Source: Asanoa sp. WMMD1127
GTDB taxonomy: Bacteria; Actinomycetota; Actinomycetes; Mycobacteriales; Micromonosporaceae
Length of the DNA: 64,000 bases
Direction: 5' to 3'
NCBI RefSeq assembly: GCF_029626225.1
Contig: NZ_JARUBP010000001.1
Coordinates: 4,650,001-4,714,000, forward strand
The position numbers were made by a program, and so were the translations under genes. The notes beneath the pieces were generated by a model. That model searched no databases. It was not told the DNA's origin and saw only the letters and a program-made list of their open reading frames with translations. Position 1 is the stretch's first letter; every line of letters starts with the position of its first letter. Shown here in pieces: positions 1 to 7,292 of this stretch.

Positions 1-88
1 CGCCCGCTCAGGCCCGTAGGCCCGATGTTGCCGGACCGAAGTCGCAAAAGATGAGAATCCGGAGAATCTGTCTCACATCCGGCGCAGG

Positions 89-1456
89 CTACAGAACGAG
101 CATTCCCTGGCCGAGAGTGGCCAGCACGTCGGCCAGCCGCGGGCGGGGCACCTCGCGGCGCGGCTTCGCCAGCCGGCGCAGCGCCTGGGTCGCGTGGCTG
201 GTCGGCAGCGGCAGCTGCGGATAGCGGCGCAGGGCGGCGTTGTCGACCAGCCCTTCGCGGCGGGCGAACCAGGTCAGCGCCCGCCACTGCGCGGCCGCCG
301 CGAACGCCGGACACGTGGAGCCCGGCGGCGCGGGGAGCACCCGCAGCCGGTCGAAGCGGCGGCTGCCGGCCAGCCACCACTCGGCGCCGGCGACGGCCCG
401 CCGCGACGCCGACTCGCACCAGTACGGGACGATCCCGTGGCGCAGCGCCAGCCAGGGATCCAGCAACCCGTCGCACTCCACCACACAGGCCGCCCCGCGA
501 TCACCCCCGAACCACTCGCGGTGCAGGTCGGCGACGTACCCGCTGAGCGTCTCGGGCCGTGGATAGATCACGCGGTGCACCCGCCGACCCGGCGTCTCCC
601 GCAGGTGCTGCTCGAAGGCCGGCTCACCGGCCAGCTCGGCGTAGTGCCGGGGCAGCTCGGCGTCGGGATCGGCCCAGTCGAGGCAGCCCGCGTGGTGCAG
701 CACGTGCCGGAACGCCGCGTGCTCGGCGCGGTAGTCGCCGGGCTGCCAGCCGGTGGTCGGGCTGCCCACCTGGAACGAGTGCCCGTCGGCGACGGTGGAC
801 ACGGGCCAGGTCCGGGCGTCCCGGAACACCACGGCCGGGCCGCCGGCGCGTACCCGCTGGTCCAGGAACTCGCGATAGGCGGCGGGGACCCGGCGCCAGC
901 GCACGTGGAAGGTCAGCGTCGTGGCGCACAGCCGGCCGCGCAGCACGGGATCGTGCACCTGCCGGACCGTCACCGACGGGTTGCTGGCGAGCAGCCGGCG
1001 CGCCACCTCCCGGCCCGCCTCGCGGGCGGCCCGCCAGTCCCGCCCGGCGCCCGCCGGCCAAGCCACGCTGAGCACGAAGCCGGTGGGCAGCCACGGCGCG
1101 CCGAGCGCGGCGGCGAGGTGCACGACGCCGCCGTGCGGCGAGCCGAACAGCACAGCGGGAAAGTCGTCGCCCGTGTAGCGCCCGCAGATCCACGACGCCA
1201 CGGCCTCCGCGTCGACCGCGCCGGCGTCCTCCGGGCGGATCGCCTCCGCCAGCGCCTCCCGGTCGACGACCTCGGGCCGCAGCAGGCTCACGATGTGCGG
1301 GTTACGACCGCGGACCGGGACCCGGTCGAGCCCGGCGCAGTCCCGTTCGGCGACGGCCAGGACGGCGGCGTCCAGCAACCGCCGTTCGATGCTCTCCGGA
1401 CTCATCACCCGGCTGACCGCGACCCGCGCCGCGGCGGTCGAGAGGCCATCCGCCAT
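89..1456 (-). CDS. Hypothetical protein, family not recognised
   Basis: A 455-residue soluble-looking protein with no signal peptide or membrane segment. I do not recognise its family. Visible features are a Gly/His patch around residues 104-110 (FGSPHGG), a His/Cys/Trp patch around 254-261 (HHAGCLDW), and many Trp and Arg residues throughout. An upstream in-frame ATG at 1510 would add 18 residues. The ATG at 1456 is preferred because AAGGAGGTG (1461-1469) sits just upstream. The gene is divergent from the membrane protein/dehydrogenase pair at 1576. No function is assigned. Confidence 0.75.
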   Translation of the reverse strand: MADGLSTAAARVAVSRVMSPESIERRLLDAAVLAVAERDCAGLDRVPVRGRNPHIVSLLRPEVVDREALAEAIRPEDAGAVDAEAVASWICGRYTGDDFPAVLFGSPHGGVVHLAAALGAPWLPTGFVLSVAWPAGAGRDWRAAREAGREVARRLLASNPSVTVRQVHDPVLRGRLCATTLTFHVRWRRVPAAYREFLDQRVRAGGPAVVFRDARTWPVSTVADGHSFQVGSPTTGWQPGDYRAEHAAFRHVLHHAGCLDWADPDAELPRHYAELAGEPAFEQHLRETPGRRVHRVIYPRPETLSGYVADLHREWFGGDRGAACVVECDGLLDPWLALRHGIVPYWCESASRRAVAGAEWWLAGSRRFDRLRVLPAPPGSTCPAFAAAAQWRALTWFARREGLVDNAALRRYPQLPLPTSHATQALRRLAKPRREVPRPRLADVLATLGQGMLVL

Positions 1457-1520
1457 CCCGCACCTCCTTCGTGGTCCGGTGGCGTTCCCGGCGGCGGCCG
1501 CACGTAACACCGAGTCGCCG

Positions 1521-1545
1521 GTTTAGCCGGCCCCCTTCCTGGTAT
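1521..1545 (+). promoter_or_regulatory. SigB/SigF-type promoter (GTTT-N15-TGGTAT)
   Basis: GTTT at 1521-1524, a 15-base spacer, then TGGTAT at 1540-1545, one mismatch from the SigB/SigF -10 consensus GGGTAT. The -35 context GGTTTAGC is shared with the putative promoter of the sigma-STAS gene at 4433-4458. A transcript would start about 25 bases before the ATG at 1576 and include its ribosome site. Seen by pattern only. Confidence 0.5.
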
Positions 1546-1575
1546 GCACCCCGAACCGACGGAGGGGAGTGGCGG

Positions 1576-2067
1576 ATGAGATCGACGGCACGGCTCGTGC
1601 TGGTGACCGGCGCGGTCGGCGGCGCGCTGGTCGGCGTGGTGCGGGCGGCCCGCCGCACCGGCGCCGGAAACGGTTGGCGGTCGCCGGTCGGCACCCCGGA
1701 CGTGCGGCCGCGCTGGCACGTCGCGACCGTGGCGCGGCCGGCCGATCAGGTCATGCCCGACGGTCGTCCGCCGGAGCCCCTGGCCGACCTCGGCGACAGC
1801 GTGGAGGTCCAGGTGCGGCCGGCGCCGGGTGACAAAGGCACGGAGCTGGCGGTACGCCTGCGCGACGGCGACCGCCCGGGCCCACTGGCCCGGCTGCGGG
1901 GCGAGGACCCGGACCAGCACCTGCGACGGGCGCTGCGGGAGGCCAAGGCCCTCCTGGAGGGCGGCGAGGTCGTGCTGCCGTCGCGGCCCGCGACCACGGA
2001 GCGGACCCTGCTCAACCGCCCACTGGAATGGGCCACCACGCACGGCCGCGAGGAGGGGCTGCGATGA
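1576..2067 (+). CDS. Small N-terminally anchored membrane protein, unknown function
   Basis: 163 residues. Residues 5-25 form one hydrophobic segment (VLVTGAVGGALVGVV), followed by Arg/Ala-rich and acidic regions that look cytoplasmic, so this is probably a single-pass anchored protein. The start at 1576 follows GGAGGGG (1561-1567). The stop overlaps the start of the dehydrogenase (ATGA at 2064-2067), so the two are translationally coupled and probably one operon behind the SigB-type promoter at 1521. The family is not recognised. A role linked to the dehydrogenase is inferred from coupling only. Confidence 0.75.
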   Translation: MRSTARLVLVTGAVGGALVGVVRAARRTGAGNGWRSPVGTPDVRPRWHVATVARPADQVMPDGRPPEPLADLGDSVEVQVRPAPGDKGTELAVRLRDGDRPGPLARLRGEDPDQHLRRALREAKALLEGGEVVLPSRPATTERTLLNRPLEWATTHGREEGLR

Positions 2068-3233
2068 AGGCGTTGCAGTGGCACGGGGTCAACGAGGTCG
2101 TGGTCGGCGACGTGCCCGAGCCGGAGCTCGTCAACGACCACGACGTGCTCCTCAAGGTGCGCCGGACCACCACCTGCGGCTCCGACCTGCACCTGCTCGG
2201 CGGCTACATCCCGTTCATGCGGCGCGGTGACGTGCTCGGCCACGAGTTCCTCGGCGAGGTCGTCGAGGTGGGCCCGGAGGTGCGCCGGCACCGGCTCGGC
2301 GACCGGGTCGTCGTCAGCTCGTTCATCTGCTGCGGCGGTTGCTGGTACTGCCGGCAGGGCCTCTTCTCCGCCTGCGACAACACCAACACCAACCCGGCGA
2401 TCACCGAGGTCGCCTGGGGCCAGGCGCCCGGCGGCTGCTTCGGCTACTCGCACGCGATGGGTGGCTTCGCCGGCAGTCACGCCGAGTACGTCCGCGTGCC
2501 GTTCGCCGACGTGGGCGCCTTCCGGGTGCCCGACGGGGTCAGCGACGAGCGGGCGCTGTTCGCGTCCGACTCCGCCTCGACCGGGTGGATGGGCGCCGAC
2601 CTCGCCGGTGTCGCCCCGGGCGACGTGGTCGCGGTGTGGGGCGCCGGCGCGGTCGGCCAGCTGGCGGCGCGGGCGGCGATGCTGCTCGGCGCCGAACGGG
2701 TCATCGTGATCGATCGCTACGACTACCGGCTGCGGATGGTCGAGCAGCACGTGGGGGCGGAGACGCTCAACTACGAGCGGGTCGACGTGCAGGGCGAGCT
2801 GCGTGAGGCGAGCGGCGGCCGCGGCCCCGACGTGTGCATCGAGGCGGTCGGCATGGAAGCGCACTCGCCCGGCCCGCAGTTCGCGTACGACCAGGTGAAA
2901 CAGCAGCTGCGGTTGCAGACCGACCGGCCGACGGCGGTCCGGGAGGCGATCTACGCCTGCCGCAAGGGTGGCAGCGTGTTCGTGCTCGGTGTCTTCGGCG
3001 GCGTGGTCGACAAGTTCCCGCTCGGCGCGTTGATGAACAAGGGACTGACCGTCCGCGGCGCGCAGATGCACGGCCCGCGCTACATCCCGATGCTCCTCGA
3101 CCGCATGGAACGCGGCGAGCTGGTCACCGAGCACCTCGCCACGCACGTGCTGCCGCTGTCCGACGGCGCGCGCGGTTATCAGATGTTCAAGGACAAGGAG
3201 GACGACTGCCTGCGGGCCGTCTTCACTCCGTGA
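2064..3233 (+). CDS. Zinc-dependent alcohol/formaldehyde dehydrogenase
   Basis: 389-residue medium-chain dehydrogenase that oxidises an alcohol or aldehyde adduct with NAD(P)+. It has the catalytic zinc ligands CGSD (Cys38) and GHE (His60-Glu61), the structural zinc cluster Cys90-x2-Cys93-x2-Cys96-x7-Cys104, and the Rossmann motif GAGAVG (193-198). The long insert after residue 255 and overall layout resemble glutathione-independent formaldehyde dehydrogenase-like proteins; the substrate is not certain. The ATG at 2064 (ATGA overlap, AGGAGGGG upstream) is preferred over upstream starts. It is probably co-transcribed with the preceding membrane protein. Its 3' end overlaps the convergent sigma factor gene by 11 bp. 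Confidence 0.9.
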   Translation: MKALQWHGVNEVVVGDVPEPELVNDHDVLLKVRRTTTCGSDLHLLGGYIPFMRRGDVLGHEFLGEVVEVGPEVRRHRLGDRVVVSSFICCGGCWYCRQGLFSACDNTNTNPAITEVAWGQAPGGCFGYSHAMGGFAGSHAEYVRVPFADVGAFRVPDGVSDERALFASDSASTGWMGADLAGVAPGDVVAVWGAGAVGQLAARAAMLLGAERVIVIDRYDYRLRMVEQHVGAETLNYERVDVQGELREASGGRGPDVCIEAVGMEAHSPGPQFAYDQVKQQLRLQTDRPTAVREAIYACRKGGSVFVLGVFGGVVDKFPLGALMNKGLTVRGAQMHGPRYIPMLLDRMERGELVTEHLATHVLPLSDGARGYQMFKDKEDDCLRAVFTP

Positions 3234-4359
3234 CCAGGTGGGGGCCCAGCCCCGTCAGCGCCAGCACGCGCCGGACGTAGGGCTGGGCGCCCAGCACCCG
3301 GATGCCCACCCCGGCCGTCCGGGCCGCGGCCATCCCGGCGACCAGGGCGTTGACGCCGGCGACATCGAGCAGCGGTACGCCGTGCAGGTCGACGTCGACG
3401 CGGCTGATGCCGGCGACCGCCGTCGCCCGGACCAGGCCCCGGCGGAGGCGGTCGGCGCAGTCGACGTCCACCTCGCCGCGCACCCGCAGGACGACCGTCG
3501 GGCCCTGTCGCTCCTGCTCGACGGAGAGCGAGTCCCACTCGTCGCGCGGCGGCCACGGTGGCGGGTTGTCGGTCAGCAGCGCATGCCGCAACCATCCCAG
3601 AGCCCGGCCCAGCAACCGGGAGACGTGCATCTGGGAGACGGCGAACTCCTCGGCGATCTCGGCCTGGGTGCGGTTGCCGTAGAACCGCATCACCAGCATC
3701 CGCCGCTCGCGGTCGGGGAGGCGGCGCAACAGCCGGGTCAACGCCACGTGGTCGTCGACCGCGTCGAGGTCGGCGTCCCGCTCGCCGACCAGCTCGCCGA
3801 GCTCCGCCGCGTCGGCACCGACCCGCGCGTTGAGTGAGCCAGGGTGGTAGGCCGCGGTGGAGGTGATCGCCTCGCGCACCTCGGCCACCGTGGTGCCCAG
3901 CTCCTCGGCGAGCTCGGCCTCTGTCGGGTGCCGGGCCAATGTGGACGTCAGCAGCGCCGTCGCCCGGCGGACCTCCACCGACCGGTCGCGCAGGCGGCGC
4001 GGGACGTGGAAGCTCCACGAGCAGTCGCGGAAGTACTTCTTGATCTCACCGTGGATCGTGGTGGCGGCGTAGGCCGTGAACGAGCCGCGTTCCGGGTCGT
4101 AGCCCTTGACCGCCTTGACCAGCGCGAGGCGGGCGACCTGCTCGAGGTCTTCGACCGGCTCGCCGCGGTCGCGATATTGCCGGGCCAGCCGGCCGGCGAA
4201 CGGCAGCGCGAAGGTGGCCAGCTCGTCGCGGGCGGCCCGCAGGCGCGCCGGCGTCTCGGCGCCGTCCCACAGGCGGCGGGCGGCGCCGTCCAGGTCCTCC
4301 AGCCCGCGATCGGCGGCGCGCGCTCTCGCGTACGCCGCGGGTCTTTCGTCGCTGGTCAC
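3223..4359 (-). CDS. SigB/SigF/SigG-type sigma factor fused to a C-terminal STAS domain
   Basis: 378 residues. Residues about 45-115 hold sigma region 2 (DLEQVARLALVKAVKGYD), about 130-165 region 3, and about 213-262 region 4 with a helix-turn-helix (TQAEIAEEFAVSQMHVSRLL). After a Pro-rich linker, about 279-378 form a STAS domain like anti-anti-sigma factors (VDLHGVPLLDVAGVNAL). In SpoIIAA-type STAS proteins the Asp is followed by the phosphorylated Ser; here the order is D-V-A-G, so the phosphosite is missing. The GTG at 4359 was chosen because GAGGGAG lies 7-8 bases upstream; a longer start at 4422 lacks this. No separate anti-sigma gene is seen nearby. A SigB-type promoter sits directly upstream, suggesting autoregulation. 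Confidence 0.88.
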   Translation of the reverse strand: MTSDERPAAYARARAADRGLEDLDGAARRLWDGAETPARLRAARDELATFALPFAGRLARQYRDRGEPVEDLEQVARLALVKAVKGYDPERGSFTAYAATTIHGEIKKYFRDCSWSFHVPRRLRDRSVEVRRATALLTSTLARHPTEAELAEELGTTVAEVREAITSTAAYHPGSLNARVGADAAELGELVGERDADLDAVDDHVALTRLLRRLPDRERRMLVMRFYGNRTQAEIAEEFAVSQMHVSRLLGRALGWLRHALLTDNPPPWPPRDEWDSLSVEQERQGPTVVLRVRGEVDVDCADRLRRGLVRATAVAGISRVDVDLHGVPLLDVAGVNALVAGMAAARTAGVGIRVLGAQPYVRRVLALTGLGPHLVTE

Positions 4360-4432
4360 GAGCGTCTCCCTCGGTTCGCGGTGCCGTGGGCTACGGAGCA
4401 CCGCCGGTCGACGGTGGACCAATCACTGTGGC

Positions 4433-4458
4433 GTTACCCCCGCGGCTCACGCTAAACC
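4433..4458 (-). promoter_or_regulatory. SigB/SigF-type promoter (GGTTT-N14-GGGTAA)
   Basis: On the minus strand GGTTT (complement of 4454-4458) is followed by a 14-base spacer and GGGTAA (complement of 4434-4439), matching the SigB/SigF consensus closely. It lies about 75 bases upstream of the GTG of the sigma-STAS gene, so that sigma factor could transcribe itself. The match is seen in sequence; recognition by this sigma factor is inferred. Confidence 0.6.
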
Positions 4459-4543
4459 CTTCCAGGGCCATCGGCACCGGTGGTTCGCCCGCTGCTCAAC
4501 CGCCGGTCGCCCGCACATCGGCGATTGGGCATCTCTCGACCGC

Positions 4544-4549
4544 TAACCT
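4544..4549 (+). promoter_or_regulatory. -10 element of a leaderless promoter (TAACCT-N7-ATG)
   Basis: TAACCT ends 7 bases before the ATG at 4557 and there is no Shine-Dalgarno. TANNNT about 7 bases before the start codon is the usual layout of actinobacterial leaderless genes. Confidence 0.5.
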
Positions 4550-4556
4550 CCCGGTC

Positions 4557-5225
4557 ATGAGCCTGCTCTCCGTCGCGCACCGCGCCGGCAACTCGCTGAC
4601 CGACCTGCGGGCCGCGCTGGCGGCCGGGGTCGACCTCGTCGAGGCCGACGTGCACCTCTACCGCGGGGTGCTCGAGGTCCGGCACCGCAAGGCGATCGGC
4701 CCGCATCTTTACTGGGAGCAGTGGACGCAGGTCGACCGCCGGCGCGACCTCGTGGTGCCGACGCTGCCCGAGGTGCTGGCCACGGCCGCCGGCGACCCAC
4801 GGCTCATGCTCGACCTCAAGGGCCCGTCACTCGCCGTCGCGCCCCAGGTCGCCGAGACCCTGCGGGCGTACGCGCCGGGCGTGCCGTTGGCGGTGTGCAC
4901 CAAGCAGTGGGCGATGCTCGACGCGTTCGCCGGGCAGCCGCACGTGCGCCGCGTCCTGTCCGCCAGCGACCCGGTGCAGCTGGCCCGCCTGCGCGCCCGG
5001 CTGCGCCGCGGCCGCGTGGACGGCGTGTCGATCCGGCTGCGGCTGTTGACCGAGGCGGTGGTCGAGGAGCTGCGCCGGTCCACCGACACCGTGCTGGCCT
5101 GGCCGGTGGACACGCCGGCGGCGCTGGAGCAGGCGCGGCGGATCGGCGTGACCGGCGTGATCAGCAAGAGCCTGCCGCTGCTGGCGGAGCTGCGGCCGCG
5201 CCGCAACGTCGACCTGGCCGCCTGA
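4557..5225 (+). CDS. Glycerophosphodiester phosphodiesterase family protein
   Basis: 222-residue GDPD-family protein, which would hydrolyse glycerophosphodiesters to glycerol-3-phosphate and an alcohol. It has His8-Arg9 (AHRAGNSL), the metal-binding acids Glu29 and Asp31 (VEADVHLY), a second His around 43 (VRHR), and the C-terminal barrel strand ending in VTGVISKSLP. It is slightly shorter than many family members and has no signal peptide, so it is probably cytosolic. The start is set by the leaderless -10 at 4544; upstream in-frame starts fall in the promoter region of the sigma gene. Confidence 0.85.
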   Translation: MSLLSVAHRAGNSLTDLRAALAAGVDLVEADVHLYRGVLEVRHRKAIGPHLYWEQWTQVDRRRDLVVPTLPEVLATAAGDPRLMLDLKGPSLAVAPQVAETLRAYAPGVPLAVCTKQWAMLDAFAGQPHVRRVLSASDPVQLARLRARLRRGRVDGVSIRLRLLTEAVVEELRRSTDTVLAWPVDTPAALEQARRIGVTGVISKSLPLLAELRPRRNVDLAA

Positions 5226-5669
5226 GGTCAGCGGCGACCGCGCGAGCCCCCAGGCCCCGGCCAGCAGCAGCACGGCGGCGCCGGCCAGCGCGGCCCGCGG
5301 CGCGGTGCCGTGCGGGAGCGCCGCGTGGAACGCCACGACGCTGAGCAGATAGCTGGCCACCGGGTTGGTCACCGAGCCCGCGGTCACCGCCGCGGTCAGC
5401 GAGCCGGAGGCGAACGCCTGCTGGCCGAGCAGCAACGCGCCGAGGGTCGCGCCGAGGAGGGCGTACGGCGGCCAGCTCTGCGCCGTGGCCGCGACGCCGC
5501 GCTCCGTGACGCCTTCCGCGGTCACCTTGAGGAGGACCGCCGCCAGGGCCGAGCAGAGCGCACCGCCGATGGCGAGCAGGGTGGCGTACCCGAAGCGGGT
5601 GGTGGTGGCCACCGTGGCGAGGAGGACGGCGGCCGACAGGCCGAGCAGCACGACGAGAAGCATCCGCAC
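4827..5669 (-). CDS. Short DMT/EamA-like membrane protein with read-through tail antisense to the phosphodiesterase gene
   Basis: Only about the first 145 residues look real. They contain about five hydrophobic segments resembling the C-terminal half of a drug/metabolite transporter (AAVLLKVTAEGV, VTNPVASYLLSVV, AALAGAAVLLLAGAW). The start at 5669 has a strong GAGGAGGTG. From about 5228 on, the frame runs antisense through the phosphodiesterase gene and gives low-complexity Arg/Gln/His sequence. A stop (TGA, complement of 5228-5230) exists in a neighbouring frame right where the membrane part ends. A one-base indel, or a sequencing error, may therefore have removed the natural stop. Real extent is probably about 5228-5669. 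Confidence 0.5.
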   Translation of the reverse strand: MRMLLVVLLGLSAAVLLATVATTTRFGYATLLAIGGALCSALAAVLLKVTAEGVTERGVAATAQSWPPYALLGATLGALLLGQQAFASGSLTAAVTAGSVTNPVASYLLSVVAFHAALPHGTAPRAALAGAAVLLLAGAWGLARSPLTSGGQVDVAARPQLRQQRQALADHAGHADPPRLLQRRRRVHRPGQHGVGGPAQLLDHRLGQQPQPDRHAVHAAAAQPGAQAGQLHRVAGGQDAAHVRLPGERVEHRPLLGAHRQRHARRVRPQGLGDLGRDGE

Positions 5670-5699
5670 CTCCTCGCCGCGAACGATCTCACAGCGGGT

Positions 5700-6113
5700 T
5701 CACTCGGCGCCCCATCGGTGCTGATCGGTCATCCGATGTTCATCCGGTGCCGCCGGGTCGGCGTAGTCGCCGCTCAGCCCGGTCGCCTCGTCGCCCTGCG
5801 GGTCGTAGACGACGAGCCCGTGCTTCTCGGCCAGCCGCAGCACGAGGTCGACGGCGTCGTCGCCGACGGGGGAGTGCGCGATCGACAACGCGACGTGGTC
5901 GACACCGACGACGACAGGCGTCACCCAGGGCGACTCGCCGTCGTCCGTCAGGTCGTCGGCGGCGCCGGCCCGCAGGTCGGCGTAGAACGCGGCGATCCGC
6001 GGGTCGGGTTCACCCTCGACCCGCGGTCGCCCGACCGATCGGTCCGCCATCGCCCGCACGTCGTCCAACGTCGCCGCGCCCGCGGTCGCCAGCACCACAA
6101 GATCGAAACTCAC
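5700..6113 (-). CDS. Small hypothetical protein, unknown function
   Basis: 137 residues, acidic and soluble-looking, starting MSFDLVVLATAGAATLDDV with a GTG start at 6113. The middle part (VVVGVDHVALSIAHSPVGDDAVDLVLRLAEKHGLVVYDPQG) looks like a small alpha/beta fold; similar stand-alone proteins are common in actinobacteria but I cannot name the family. It is followed 30 bases later by the short membrane protein at 5669 in the same direction, so a shared transcript is possible. There is no clear Shine-Dalgarno. Confidence 0.65.
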   Translation of the reverse strand: MSFDLVVLATAGAATLDDVRAMADRSVGRPRVEGEPDPRIAAFYADLRAGAADDLTDDGESPWVTPVVVGVDHVALSIAHSPVGDDAVDLVLRLAEKHGLVVYDPQGDEATGLSGDYADPAAPDEHRMTDQHRWGAE

Positions 6114-6159
6114 GACCCAATGATCCCTGACGGACCGCGGCGACGGTCACGGCGGGTGG

Positions 6160-6990
6160 TCAGAGGATCGGCTTGCCGCCGGTCACCGGCACGACCGCGC
6201 CGGAGATGTAGCTGCCCTCGTCGGAGGCGAGCAGGACGTACGCGGGCGCGACCTCCTTGGGCTGCCCGGGGCGGCCCAGCGGCGTGTTCTTGCCGAACTC
6301 CTCGACCTGCTCGGGCGGCATCGTCGAGGGGATCAGCGGTGTCCAAATAGGACCCGGCGCCACCGCGTTGACGCGGATGCCACGGTCGCCCAGCATCTGC
6401 GCCAGGCCGGCGGTGAAGTTCGCGATCGCGCCCTTCGTCGTCGCGTACGGCAGCAGGGTGGGCTTGGGCGTGTCGTAGTTGATGGAGCTGGTGTTGATGA
6501 TCGACGCGCCCGACGTGAGGTGCGGGAGGGCGGCCTTGACCAGCCGGAACATCGCGGTGATGTTGATGTCGAAGGTGCGCGTCCACTCCTCGTCGCTGAC
6601 CTCTTCGAGGGTCTCGTGGGTCATCTGGAAGGCGGCGTTGTTGACCAGCACGTCGATGCCGCCGAGCTCCGCGACGGCGCGGTCGACGACCTCGCGGCAG
6701 TGCGCGGGGTCGGCCAGGTCGCCGGAGACCAGCACGGCCTTGCGCCCGGCCTCCTCGACCAGCTTGGCGGTCGCCCGGGCGTCGTCGTCCTCGCTGAGGT
6801 AGGCGATCAGCACGTCGGCGCCCTCGCGGGCGAACGCGATCGCGACGGCCCGGCCGATGCCGCTGTCGCCGCCGGTGACGACGGCCCTCTTGCCCTCGAG
6901 CCGGCCGCTGCCGCGGTAGCTGTCCTCACCGTGGTCCGGCTTCTCGCGCATCGCGGTGAGCGTGCCGGGTGGCTGCTGCTGCGGTTCCAT
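6160..6990 (-). CDS. SDR family oxidoreductase (general-stress type)
   Basis: 276-residue short-chain dehydrogenase/reductase. The N-terminal extension of about 30 residues (PHGEDSYRGSGRL-like) followed by the cofactor motif TGGDSGIG (39-46), then LVNNAA and the YATTK active site, matches the group that includes Bacillus general stress protein 39/YhdF. It reduces or oxidises an unknown substrate with NAD(P)(H). The ATG at 6990 is chosen because GGGGGAG is 4-5 bases upstream. It lies 23 bases after the small membrane protein at 7014-7202, suggesting a two-gene operon reading from the divergent promoter region at about 7240. Confidence 0.88.
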   Translation of the reverse strand: MEPQQQPPGTLTAMREKPDHGEDSYRGSGRLEGKRAVVTGGDSGIGRAVAIAFAREGADVLIAYLSEDDDARATAKLVEEAGRKAVLVSGDLADPAHCREVVDRAVAELGGIDVLVNNAAFQMTHETLEEVSDEEWTRTFDINITAMFRLVKAALPHLTSGASIINTSSINYDTPKPTLLPYATTKGAIANFTAGLAQMLGDRGIRVNAVAPGPIWTPLIPSTMPPEQVEEFGKNTPLGRPGQPKEVAPAYVLLASDEGSYISGAVVPVTGGKPIL

Positions 6991-7013
6991 GGTCTCCCCC
7001 TGGTGGTTCCGGC

Positions 7014-7202
7014 TCAGAAGAATCGGCGGCGGCGCTGGCGGCGGCCCGCGTTGAGCAGGTCGGCGACCTGGCGCATGCCCTTGGTCACGCCGCTCGGTCC
7101 GCGACGGGCCTCGACGACCTGGCTGACCTTCCGGATGCCGGCGGCGGCCAACGGCAGCGCGACCGCGACGACGGCCCAACGCCGGACTACGGTGGCGAAC
7201 AT
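7014..7202 (-). CDS. Small single-pass membrane protein, 62 residues
   Basis: A hydrophobic N-terminal segment (VVAVALPLAAAGI, about residues 9-24) is followed by a highly basic tail ending RRQRRRRFF. Its start has an excellent GGAAGGAGA 7 bases upstream, which argues for a real gene despite the length. It is first in a probable operon with the SDR oxidoreductase. Function unknown. Confidence 0.6.
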   Translation of the reverse strand: MFATVVRRWAVVAVALPLAAAGIRKVSQVVEARRGPSGVTKGMRQVADLLNAGRRQRRRRFF

Positions 7203-7241
7203 TTGCCTGTCTCCTTCCCGTCGAAGTGCTGACCCTTCCGC

Positions 7242-7266
7242 ATACCCGCGCAGCGGGCGATTACGC
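7242..7266 (-). promoter_or_regulatory. Possible SigB-type promoter with weak -35
   Basis: GGGTAT (complement of 7242-7247), a perfect SigB-type -10, 40 bases upstream of the small membrane protein start. With a 15-base spacer the -35 would be GCGT (complement of 7263-7266), which is poor. It faces the better site on the other strand. Confidence 0.3.
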
Positions 7267-7283
7267 GCGGGTGTGCGGGGTAG
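7259..7283 (+). promoter_or_regulatory. SigB/SigF-type promoter at a leaderless position (GATT-N15-GGGTAG)
   Basis: GATT 7259-7262, 15-base spacer, GGGTAG 7278-7283, then 9 bases to the ATG at 7293 with no Shine-Dalgarno. The geometry (N15, then N9 to ATGAAG) is identical to the site upstream of 8413. Confidence 0.45.
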
Positions 7284-7292
7284 CCCGTAGGC

